Program-made: the position numbers and the translations under genes
Origin: an uncultured Eubacteriales bacterium
Lineage (GTDB): Bacteria; Bacillota; Clostridia; Oscillospirales; CAG-382
NCBI GenBank assembly: GCA_900546385.1
Contig: URCT01000080.1
Location: 1 to 12,211 of the forward strand
Length of the DNA stretch: 12,211 nt
Direction of reading: 5' to 3'
Notes under the pieces: generated by a model
Database searches by the model: none
Told to the model about the DNA's origin: nothing
What the model saw: the letters and a program-made list of their open reading frames with translations, nothing else
In this document: in pieces, positions 6,156 to 12,211 of the stretch
Position numbering within the stretch: position 1 is the stretch's first letter
Layout: every line of letters begins with the position of its first letter

Positions 6156-8744
6156 ATGAAAAAACTATTAGTTGTTGACGGAAACAGTATCTTAAACCGC
6201 GCTTTTTACGGCGTGCGTCCGCTCACCACGCGCGACGGACGCAACACGAATGCCATTTTCGGCTTCATCAATATGCTGTATAAGCAGCTCACCGACCTAG
6301 AGCCGGACTATGCCGCCATCGCTTTTGACCTGAAAGCACCGACCTTTCGGCACAAGGCGTGCGACTATTACAAGGCAACGCGCAAAGGGATGCCCGAAGA
6401 GCTTGCCGAGCAGTTAGAGCCTGCCAAAAACATCGCGCGTCTTATGGGCTTTCACGAGCTGTCGCTTGAGGGTTACGAAGCCGACGATATTTTAGGCACG
6501 CTTTCCATGCTGTCGGATGAGCACACGCACGCGTATTTGATGACCGGCGACCGCGATTCTTATCAGCTTATCACCGACACCACGTCGGTTTTATACGTTT
6601 CCACCAAAGAAACGACCATTTGCGGCAAAGAGAAAATCGCCGAGCTGTACGGCGGTCTTGCGCCGCACGATTTGATCGATGTGAAAGCGCTTATGGGCGA
6701 CACGTCCGACAACATTCCCGGCGTTCCCGGAATCGGCGAAAAGACGGCGGTGTCGCTCATTGCCCGTTTCAGCTCGCTCGACGGCGTTTATGCGGCACTT
6801 GACGAAGGAAATCCCGAAATCAAGGGTGCGGTCAAAACCAAGCTTGAAAACGGAAAGGATTCGGCGTATGAAAGCCGCTTTTTGGCGGAAATATGCAAAA
6901 CCGTGCCGCTTGGGCTTACGCTGGACGACCTTGCCTACACCGGCATGGACGCGGCTGGCCTTTTGCCGGTTTGCCGCGATTTGGAACTAAACAGCATTAT
7001 AAGCCGCCTAAAGCTCGAAGAGCTTTCCGGAAAGGCGAAAAAGGCCGCAGACAATCTCTCTTTGTTCGACACACCGGTTGAGAGCCTTACGGCAGCATTG
7101 GCCGATGCGTTCCCGGCACCGGGCGGCGAGCCGCTTTTCGTGCATTGGGACAAGGACGCGCAAAAGCTGTATTTCGGAACGGCGGCAGACGATGCGGTGT
7201 TTGTGCTTCGCGGCACGCCCGACAAGGCGGTGCTTGCGGAGCTGCTTGAAAACCCGTCGCGCCGCGTGGTGCTTCACAATCTCAAGGACTGGTGTCTTGC
7301 CGCTTCCGCGTGGGATGTAGAGGTGAAAAACTGCGTGTTCGACGTGCTTCTTGCGTCGTATGTGGCGGATCCTTCGAGTGTCGTTGGTGCGGATACGCTT
7401 GCCGCTTATGCCGGTGTTCTCGGCGTTGACCCGAACGACCGGGAGCAGAAAGCCGTGCTTTCGGTCATGGGACTTCGCAAGGCGTATGCCGACTTACTGC
7501 CGGTGATTGAAAGAAACGGCCAAACGGCGTTGTTATATGACATTGAGATGCCGTTATCGCACGTGCTTGCGCAAATGGAGCGCGTCGGCTTCAAGCTCGA
7601 CCGCGAGGGACTTGCCGCCTTTTCCGCGTCGCTTGACGCGCGGCTTGACGCCCGAAAAGAGAGCATTTACAGCTACGCCGGCGGCGAATTCAACATCAAT
7701 TCCACCAAGCAGCTTGCGGTCGTGCTTTTCGAAACGCTCGGTCTTCCGGCAGGGCGCAAGACCAAGAGCGGCTATTCGACCGACGCCGAAACGCTCGAAC
7801 ATTTACGTCCGTATCATCCGATCATCGATGAAATTCTCGAATACCGCCAAGTCGCTAAATTAAAGAGCACCTACACCGACGCGCTTCTCGACGTTGCCGA
7901 CGAAAACGGCCGCATCCATACCAATTTCAAGCAAGCCTTTACGCTCACCGGCCGTCTTTCGAGTGCCGAGCCGAATTTGCAGAACATTCCCATCCGCACG
8001 GAGGAAGGACGCGAACTGCGCCGCTTCTTTGTGCCGCAAAGCGACGATTACGTTCTCATTGACGCCGACTATTCCCAGATCGAACTGCGGCTTATGGCGG
8101 CTATGAGTGGCGACGAAAACATGATCGAGACCTACCGAGAGGGCAAGGACATTCACACGTCCACCGCCTCGCAGGTGTTCGGCGTTCCGGAGGACGAAGT
8201 GACCTCCGACCTGCGCAAAAAGGCAAAAGCGGTCAATTTCGGCATTATTTACGGCATTTCCGACTTTTCGCTTGCCGGCGATATTCACGTTTCGCGCAAG
8301 GAAGCCGGCGATTATATCCGGTCGTATTTTGCAAGGTATCCGAAAGTGAAGGAATATCTCGATAACGCCATTGCTTCAGCACGCGAGAAAGGCTATTCCG
8401 AAACGTTATACGCACGCCGCCGGTATATTCCGGAGCTGACGGCCAAAAACAAAAATATGCAAAATTTCGGCGAACGCGTTGCCATGAATGCACCGATCCA
8501 AGGCACGGCAGCCGATATCATCAAAATCGCCATGATCCATGTGGCTAAGCGGTTAAAAGAAGAAAGTCCTGCGTCGCGGCTCGTGTTGCAGGTACACGAC
8601 GAACTGATTGTGGAAGCACCGAAAAACGAGCGTGAGAAGGTCGAAACGCTGCTTGTCGAAGAAATGGAACACGCCGCAAGCCTGGCCGTGCCGCTTGAAG
8701 TATCGGCCGGTTTCGGTTCGACGTGGTATGACGCGCATTCTTAA
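6156..8744 (+). CDS. polA: DNA polymerase I
   Basis: PolA fills gaps and removes RNA primers in replication and repair. The 862-residue protein has the N-terminal 5'-3' exonuclease domain (about 1-290) with the metal-binding motifs VVDGN (Asp8), EADD (108-111), GDRD (131-134) and the helix-hairpin-helix region GDTSDNIPGVPGIGEK (181-196). The middle domain (about 315-480) keeps the fold but lacks the proofreading acidic residues: the DxE pair and the Asp motifs expected near NLKxD and in ExADV are absent. The polymerase domain carries motif A DYSQIELR (638-645), motif B Arg687-Lys691-Phe695-Tyr699-Gly700, and motif C QVHDE (812-816). The catalytic Asp residues are 638 and 815. AAAAGGAA lies just before the ATG. 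dxr follows 20 bp downstream, so both are likely on one transcript. Confidence 0.96.
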   Translation: MKKLLVVDGNSILNRAFYGVRPLTTRDGRNTNAIFGFINMLYKQLTDLEPDYAAIAFDLKAPTFRHKACDYYKATRKGMPEELAEQLEPAKNIARLMGFHELSLEGYEADDILGTLSMLSDEHTHAYLMTGDRDSYQLITDTTSVLYVSTKETTICGKEKIAELYGGLAPHDLIDVKALMGDTSDNIPGVPGIGEKTAVSLIARFSSLDGVYAALDEGNPEIKGAVKTKLENGKDSAYESRFLAEICKTVPLGLTLDDLAYTGMDAAGLLPVCRDLELNSIISRLKLEELSGKAKKAADNLSLFDTPVESLTAALADAFPAPGGEPLFVHWDKDAQKLYFGTAADDAVFVLRGTPDKAVLAELLENPSRRVVLHNLKDWCLAASAWDVEVKNCVFDVLLASYVADPSSVVGADTLAAYAGVLGVDPNDREQKAVLSVMGLRKAYADLLPVIERNGQTALLYDIEMPLSHVLAQMERVGFKLDREGLAAFSASLDARLDARKESIYSYAGGEFNINSTKQLAVVLFETLGLPAGRKTKSGYSTDAETLEHLRPYHPIIDEILEYRQVAKLKSTYTDALLDVADENGRIHTNFKQAFTLTGRLSSAEPNLQNIPIRTEEGRELRRFFVPQSDDYVLIDADYSQIELRLMAAMSGDENMIETYREGKDIHTSTASQVFGVPEDEVTSDLRKKAKAVNFGIIYGISDFSLAGDIHVSRKEAGDYIRSYFARYPKVKEYLDNAIASAREKGYSETLYARRRYIPELTAKNKNMQNFGERVAMNAPIQGTAADIIKIAMIHVAKRLKEESPASRLVLQVHDELIVEAPKNEREKVETLLVEEMEHAASLAVPLEVSAGFGSTWYDAHS

Positions 8745-8764
8745 GTGACGGAAAGGAAACCATC

Positions 8765-9904
8765 ATGAAATTAACGTTACTCGGCTCGACCGGTTCGATC
8801 GGCACACAGGCCATCGATGTGGCACTGCATTTGGGACTTACGGTAGAGGCGCTGTCGGCGCATTCCAACGGGAAGCTGCTTGAGGAGCAGTTACGCCGGA
8901 CGGGCGCACGCGTCTGCGCTATGGCGGACGAAGCGGCGGCCAAGGACTTAAAAGACCGCACGCGCGATCTTTCGGTCGAGATACTTGCCGGAGAAACGGC
9001 GGCGGCCGAGCTTGCCGCGCGTCCAGGCTCGGATACGCTTCTCAACGCCATTATCGGCTTTTCCGGAATGCTGCCGACGCTAAAAGCCATTGAAAGCGGC
9101 AAGAACATTGCCATCGCCAACAAGGAAACGCTTGTGGCGGCCGGTGAGCTTGTCATGCCGCTTGCGCGTGAAAAGGGCGTACACATCCTGCCGGTGGACA
9201 GCGAACACTGTGCCATCCACGAAGCGTTGCACGGCAACGACAAAAAGACGGTGAACCGGCTGATCATCACCGGCTCGGGCGGCCCGTTTTTTGGCTATAC
9301 GCGTGAGCAGTTGGAGGCTGTTACGCCCGAACAGGCGTTGAAGCATCCGAACTGGAGCATGGGCAAGGGCATTACGGTTTACAGCTCGACGCTGGTCAAC
9401 AAGGGACTCGAAATGATTGAAGCCATTCGGCTGTTTGATATGCCCGAGGACAAGGTGGACATTCTCATCAACCGGCAGAGTATCATTCATTCGCTGGTCG
9501 AGTTTATCGATCATTCCATGCTTGCCCAGCTTGCCGTGCCGGATATGCGGCTATGCATTCAATATGCGTTAACCTATCCCGAAAAGCTGCCGGGACTTAC
9601 ACCGCCGCTCGACCTTGCGAAGGTCGGAACGCTGACCTTCGCAAATGTGGACAACGAGACCTTCCCGTCGGTGAACATGGCACGGCGTGCCGTGCGGCGC
9701 GGCGGTATCAGTCCGTGCGTCTACAATGCGGCCAACGAGACGTGCGTCGACCTGTTTTTGGCGCGCAAGATCAAGTATACCGACATTTTCACGCTGATTG
9801 ATGCGGCGTGCGAGCATTTTGGCGCAGGCGACGGCGTTCTTACGCCGGAAAAGATCGTTTGTGCCGACCGGGATGCCAGAGAGTTTGTTAAGGCGCAGAT
9901 ATAG
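8765..9904 (+). CDS. dxr: 1-deoxy-D-xylulose 5-phosphate reductoisomerase
   Basis: Dxr converts DXP to MEP with NADPH and a divalent metal, the committed step of the MEP pathway feeding isoprenoid synthesis and hence UppS. The 379-residue protein shows the NADPH-binding start LTLLGSTGSIG (3-13), the NKETLVAAGE segment, the metal ligands in VDSEH (Asp145, Glu147) and NKGLE (Glu216), the substrate residues Ser171 in TGSGGPF, His194 in HPNWSMG, Ser207, Asn212 and Lys213, and a C-terminal NAANE motif. Against the family pattern, however, several normally conserved positions differ: Gly202, Tyr206 (usually Asp), Asn236 and Cys264. The core catalytic set is intact, so it is probably active. A GGAAAGGAAA site precedes the ATG. 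It is the last + strand gene before the terminator at 9906-9940. Confidence 0.95.
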   Translation: MKLTLLGSTGSIGTQAIDVALHLGLTVEALSAHSNGKLLEEQLRRTGARVCAMADEAAAKDLKDRTRDLSVEILAGETAAAELAARPGSDTLLNAIIGFSGMLPTLKAIESGKNIAIANKETLVAAGELVMPLAREKGVHILPVDSEHCAIHEALHGNDKKTVNRLIITGSGGPFFGYTREQLEAVTPEQALKHPNWSMGKGITVYSSTLVNKGLEMIEAIRLFDMPEDKVDILINRQSIIHSLVEFIDHSMLAQLAVPDMRLCIQYALTYPEKLPGLTPPLDLAKVGTLTFANVDNETFPSVNMARRAVRRGGISPCVYNAANETCVDLFLARKIKYTDIFTLIDAACEHFGAGDGVLTPEKIVCADRDAREFVKAQI

Positions 9905-9905
9905 T

Positions 9906-9940
9906 AAAAAATCCGTCCGGTTTTATGCGGACGGATTTTT
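9906..9940. terminator. Bidirectional intrinsic terminator between dxr and DUF975
   Basis: ATCCGTCCG (9911-9919) pairs perfectly with CGGACGGAT (9928-9936) around an 8-nt loop, with an A-run before (9906-9910) and a T-run after (9937-9940). Read on either strand, the stem is followed by T residues, which fits convergent termination of dxr (+) and the DUF975 gene (-). Confidence 0.9.
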
Positions 9941-9969
9941 GTGCCTGTTAAGCAGGAGGAGCTGACGCG

Positions 9970-10782
9970 TTATTGTGCGTCAGCCGGGTTTGTGCCGGTA
10001 TCGGCGGCAGAATCGGGCTCGGTCGGTTCGATTGTGTTCGGCTGCGGCTGCGGCTCGGCCGGCGTTTCTGCGGCGGCTTCGGGCTTATCGGTTCGAAGCG
10101 CATCGTAAAGTGCCGCGTCGGTCAACATGGTATAAGGAGCGACCCAGAATAATCCGAGAAGTCCGATCGTAAAGATGTTTAGGAGATTCCACAGAATGAA
10201 GCTGAGGTCGAGCACGAAAGCATCCCACTTGTTGCTGTCCATCATGGCTTTGCTTGCCGCAAAGGCTTCATCTTTGCTCATTTCGGGATGGTCTGCCAAA
10301 AGATACGGAATCATGCGGTATTCATAGCTTTTGACAATGCCGGGGATAACAAAGAGAAGCGACCAAAGGGCGGTGAATAGATCTGTTAAAAACAGCACAT
10401 ACACGTTTCTTTTGTAGTTTTTCTCAAAGCCGATTCCGATGTTAGAAAGATTTCCGTTGTTGTTCAAAGCATCCGAAGCGTATTTATAAATGCCGAGCGT
10501 CAAAGGATTGATTAACAACAGCTTGATACCGATGCCGACGGCAAAAAGGATGAAAGCGAACAGCCCGAAGAATGCCCAAACCATGCCGGGAATCTCTGCA
10601 AAGGAGTAAATAATTGCCCGAGCTTGTTCCGGCGTTTGCAGGGACGCAGGAATCTGTAGCCGGATGTTAAAGCCTCCGCCTCCGGCAAGCAGGGAAAAAA
10701 GAAACGCGGCCAAAACGGTCTTCCAATAGCTGCGTTTTACGGCGGCTTTGGCTTTTTCTTTTAAGCCTTTTCTTGTCCACAT
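9970..10782 (-). CDS. DUF975-family integral membrane protein
   Basis: A 270-residue polytopic membrane protein of unknown function. It starts with a basic segment (1-20) and has hydrophobic stretches at about 22-34, 66-90, 127-150 and 188-217. Family hallmarks are NPLTLGIYKY (92-101), IVKSYEYRMIPYLLADHPEMSKDEAFAASK-like loop (149-178), NKWDAFVLDLSFILW (184-198) and TIGLLGLFWVAPY (205-217), which match the DUF975 pattern by recall. The last 38 residues (233-270) are a Pro/Glu/Ala/Thr-rich acidic tail, probably disordered. The ATG at 10780-10782 (reverse) is preceded by GGAGGT (10791-10796) with 8-nt spacing, a strong site. It is transcribed convergently with dxr and divergently from pgeF. DUF975 genes are common in Clostridia and often stand alone, so context says little about role. 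Confidence 0.82.
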   Translation of the reverse strand: MWTRKGLKEKAKAAVKRSYWKTVLAAFLFSLLAGGGGFNIRLQIPASLQTPEQARAIIYSFAEIPGMVWAFFGLFAFILFAVGIGIKLLLINPLTLGIYKYASDALNNNGNLSNIGIGFEKNYKRNVYVLFLTDLFTALWSLLFVIPGIVKSYEYRMIPYLLADHPEMSKDEAFAASKAMMDSNKWDAFVLDLSFILWNLLNIFTIGLLGLFWVAPYTMLTDAALYDALRTDKPEAAAETPAEPQPQPNTIEPTEPDSAADTGTNPADAQ

Positions 10783-10814
10783 AAGAAGCTACCTCCGAAA
10801 AATATTTATACTTC

Positions 10815-10823
10815 AATATAGCA
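10815..10823 (-). promoter_or_regulatory. Possible extended -10 promoter for the DUF975 gene
   Basis: On the - strand the sequence reads TGCTATATT, an extended -10 element about 33-41 bp upstream of the DUF975 ATG. No convincing -35 box is visible. The whole region 10797-10870 is AT-rich and other TATA-like hexamers occur, so this is tentative. Confidence 0.4.
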
Positions 10824-10861
10824 TAAAAAGCACGGTAAATTGACATAAAATTAAGTATAAT

Positions 10862-10877
10862 CTGTAAATTCTTACAG
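10862..10877. promoter_or_regulatory. Dyad in the divergent intergenic region (candidate operator)
   Basis: CTGTAA (10862-10867), a 4-base spacer ATTC, and TTACAG (10872-10877) form a perfect 16-bp inverted repeat centred about 71 bp upstream of the pgeF start of transcription and on the upstream side of the DUF975 promoter candidate. Its binding protein is unknown. Confidence 0.45.
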
Positions 10878-10905
10878 CGTTTTATCCGACCGGTTTTCGA
10901 AAGTC

Positions 10906-10934
10906 TTGACAGAATGCACGCTTTTTTCTATAAT
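10906..10934 (+). promoter_or_regulatory. Consensus sigma-A promoter of pgeF
   Basis: TTGACA (10906-10911) and TATAAT (10929-10934) are both perfect and separated by exactly 17 bp. The initiation site would be about 10941, followed at once by AAGGAGAG (10941-10948), so the leader is very short. Confidence 0.9.
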
Positions 10935-10955
10935 AAGCTAAAGGAGAGATCTGCC

Positions 10956-11834
10956 ATGTTCCAACGACACGAATACAAGGAAATCGGCTATTACACCAGT
11001 CCGCTTCTTTCGGAAGCCGGCTTTCGGCATATGTTCTGCACGCGCATGGGCGGCGTGAGCACGGGCGATTTTGCGTCGCTCAACGTCAGCACGGCACGCA
11101 AAGACCGAAACGGCTTTACCGATTCGACGCGAAATGTCGAGGAAAACTATCGGCGGATCTTGCGCGCGTTGGCACTTTCGCCGGAAAATGCGTGCGCGGC
11201 CAAGCAGGTGCATTCGGACATCGTGTACGCCGTACAGCGCACGGACAGCGGTAAAGGCCTTTTGGAGGATTTTCCGGTGCTTGACGGCTGCGACGGCGTG
11301 CTGTTAACGCCCGACTGCGAAGGAATCGACGCGGTGTGCGTCAAAACGGCCGATTGCGTGCCGATTTTGCTTGCCAACCGTGAGACCGGCGCGGTTTGTG
11401 CGGTTCATGCCGGTTGGCGCGGCAGTGCGGCGGATATTGTGACAAAGGCGGCAAAAGCACTCGCTCGCGGCCATATGGAACACATTTTGGCGGCAATCGG
11501 GCCGTGTATCGGCAGGTGTCACTATGAGGTCGGCGATGAAGTGTATGCGGCGTTTGCGCGGTTATTGCGTTCAAAGGATATTGCTTGCGATATTGACCGC
11601 TATGTGCCGTTATTCCCGTCCTGTTCGATGGGCGGCAAGCGTCATGCCGATCTTGCCGGAATCAATCGTGCGCTTTTGGAATACAGCGGCGTTCCTGCGG
11701 GCAATATAGAGGTGAGCGGCTTCTGCACCTGCTGCAAAACGGATGAAACGACCGGCGAAAAGCTGTTCTTTTCGCATCGTGCAAGCGGCGGCTTTTCGGG
11801 AACCTTTGCCAGCGTGATTTGTGCGCGCAAATAG
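10956..11834 (+). CDS. pgeF: Peptidoglycan editing factor PgeF / YfiH-type laccase-domain protein
   Basis: The 292-residue protein belongs to the YfiH (Cu-oxidase_4) family, whose members have been described as purine-nucleoside-acting enzymes or as peptidoglycan editing factors. The metal triad is complete: His86 in AKQVHS, Cys134 in KTADCVPILL (130-139) and His151 in AVHAGWRG (149-156). AIGPCIGRCHYEVG (180-193) is the second family signature. The C-terminal part carries CTCC (257-260) and the FFSHRASGG segment, where other members usually have an SYRR...GR pattern, so the end is somewhat divergent. The ATG at 10956 is chosen because it lies 7 nt after AAGGAGAG; an in-frame ATG at 10914 lies inside the promoter spacer. 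Its own consensus promoter suggests independent, steady expression. No clear terminator follows before the tRNA promoter. Confidence 0.9.
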   Translation: MFQRHEYKEIGYYTSPLLSEAGFRHMFCTRMGGVSTGDFASLNVSTARKDRNGFTDSTRNVEENYRRILRALALSPENACAAKQVHSDIVYAVQRTDSGKGLLEDFPVLDGCDGVLLTPDCEGIDAVCVKTADCVPILLANRETGAVCAVHAGWRGSAADIVTKAAKALARGHMEHILAAIGPCIGRCHYEVGDEVYAAFARLLRSKDIACDIDRYVPLFPSCSMGGKRHADLAGINRALLEYSGVPAGNIEVSGFCTCCKTDETTGEKLFFSHRASGGFSGTFASVICARK

Positions 11835-11927
11835 AGCGGATGCCGCAAAAGGCGTGCCGGATCGGGCAAAAAATAAGAAAGAACGCGGAAATGTTTCTTT
11901 GTCGAAAAAAAGCGGCAGATTTTTTTG

Positions 11928-11975
11928 AAAAAAGTGAAAAAAGTCCTTGACAAATCGCGTTCTCTATGGTATACT
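11928..11975 (+). promoter_or_regulatory. tRNA operon promoter with A-tract upstream element
   Basis: TTGACA (11947-11952), 17 bp, and TATACT (11970-11975), with TG at 11967-11968 giving an extended -10. A-tracts at 11928-11933 and 11937-11942, just upstream of the -35 box, resemble an UP element, as is usual for stable-RNA genes. The leader to tRNA-Trp is about 58 nt and holds no gene. Confidence 0.85.
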
Positions 11976-12039
11976 ACTCAAGCAGTGTTGCGAAGGGTAC
12001 ATCATCCGAAGGCGACAGCCAAAACGGTACGCACAATAC

Positions 12040-12115
12040 AGGGGAATAGCTCAGCTGGTAGAGCAGCGGTCTCCAAAACCGCGTGCCGAGGGTTCGAATC
12101 CTTCTTCCCCTGCCA
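12040..12115 (+). tRNA. tRNA-Trp (anticodon CCA)
   Basis: A complete 76-nt cloverleaf: acceptor AGGGGAA pairing with TTCCCCT, D-stem GCTC/GAGC with loop AGCTGGTA, anticodon stem GCGGT/ACCGC with loop CTCCAAA (anticodon CCA at 12073-12075), five-base variable loop, T-stem GAGGG/CCTTC with loop TTCGAAT, discriminator G, and an encoded CCA end. All stems close with one G-T pair at most. Confidence 0.97.
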
Positions 12116-12156
12116 GTTTTCCGGAGCGTTCGGAAAACTTATCAAAAGAAATTTCC

Positions 12157-12211
12157 GCGGATTTAGCTCATTTGGTAGAGCGCGACCTTGCCAAGGTCGA
12201 GGTGGCGGGTT
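12157..12211 (+). tRNA. tRNA-Gly (anticodon GCC), cut by the window end
   Basis: The 5' 55 nt of a tRNA: acceptor GCGGATT, D-stem GCTC/GAGC, anticodon stem CGACC/GGTCG with loop TTGCCAA (anticodon GCC at 12190-12192), variable loop and the start of the T-arm GCGGGTT. It follows tRNA-Trp by 41 bp and probably shares its transcript. The 3' part lies outside the window. Confidence 0.93.

Noticed and set aside
8545..9270. Antisense reading frame (241 codons) opposite polA and dxr ends
   Set aside because: It spans the junction of two well supported genes on the other strand and is Ser/Ala-rich without motifs.
10840..10861. TTGACA with TATAAT 10 bp downstream, before the true pgeF promoter
   Set aside because: The 10-bp spacing is far too short for sigma-A; the consensus pair at 10906-10934 is preferred.
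10914..10955. Earlier in-frame ATG for pgeF
   Set aside because: It lies between the -35 and -10 boxes of the promoter and lacks a ribosome site.
11835..11927. Terminator after pgeF
   Set aside because: Only a weak AAGAAA/TTTCTT pairing and A/T runs are seen, with no GC stem followed by a T-run. I cannot support one.
1..12211. Mobile element, phage, CRISPR array or defence system
   Set aside because: No transposase, integrase, terminal inverted repeats, regularly spaced repeats or defence-family domains were seen in any frame; the genes are mostly conserved housekeeping genes.

Overview
The window is a chromosomal, housekeeping-rich stretch from a Gram-positive bacterium of the Clostridia, most likely an uncultured gut-type lineage of the Oscillospirales/Ruminococcaceae kind. 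This assignment is inferred from the pyrH-frr-uppS-cdsA gene order, AGGAGG-type ribosome binding sites, a DUF975 membrane protein, a membrane-anchored Xre regulator, a PolA without proofreading motifs, and tRNA genes with encoded CCA. Base composition is moderate and fairly even, and I see no insertion sequence, integrase, phage gene or CRISPR array.

Layout. Positions 1-324 are non-coding: a dense run of hairpins including at least two convincing intrinsic terminators, then a strong promoter. Next comes the operon pyrH (UMP kinase) - frr (ribosome recycling factor) - uppS (undecaprenyl diphosphate synthase) - cdsA (CDP-diglyceride synthase). A 232-bp gap between uppS and cdsA carries a second, decayed copy of the 3' end of uppS. 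A hairpin-containing gap follows, then a HAD-type phosphatase and a small P-loop kinase-like protein. A promoter with an overlapping dyad precedes an Xre regulator with two membrane segments, a GNAT acetyltransferase, polA and dxr, all on the + strand with short gaps. A bidirectional terminator (about 9906-9940) separates dxr from a convergent DUF975 membrane protein on the - strand. A divergent intergenic region with two dyads and a consensus promoter leads to pgeF (YfiH/laccase-domain family). The window ends with a tRNA promoter, tRNA-Trp(CCA) and the 5' part of tRNA-Gly(GCC).

How the genes fit together. UppS makes the C55 lipid carrier for the cell wall, Dxr makes the isoprenoid precursor through the MEP pathway that feeds UppS, CdsA makes CDP-diacylglycerol for phospholipids, and PgeF belongs to a family linked to peptidoglycan quality control. 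The common Firmicutes order (pyrH-frr-uppS-cdsA-dxr) is interrupted here by five genes (HAD, kinase-like, Xre, GNAT, polA). I found no convincing new multi-gene system. The items most worth a second look are the hairpin stack upstream of pyrH, the duplicated uppS tail, the dyads at the xre promoter and in the DUF975/pgeF divergent region, and unusual substitutions at normally conserved Dxr positions.
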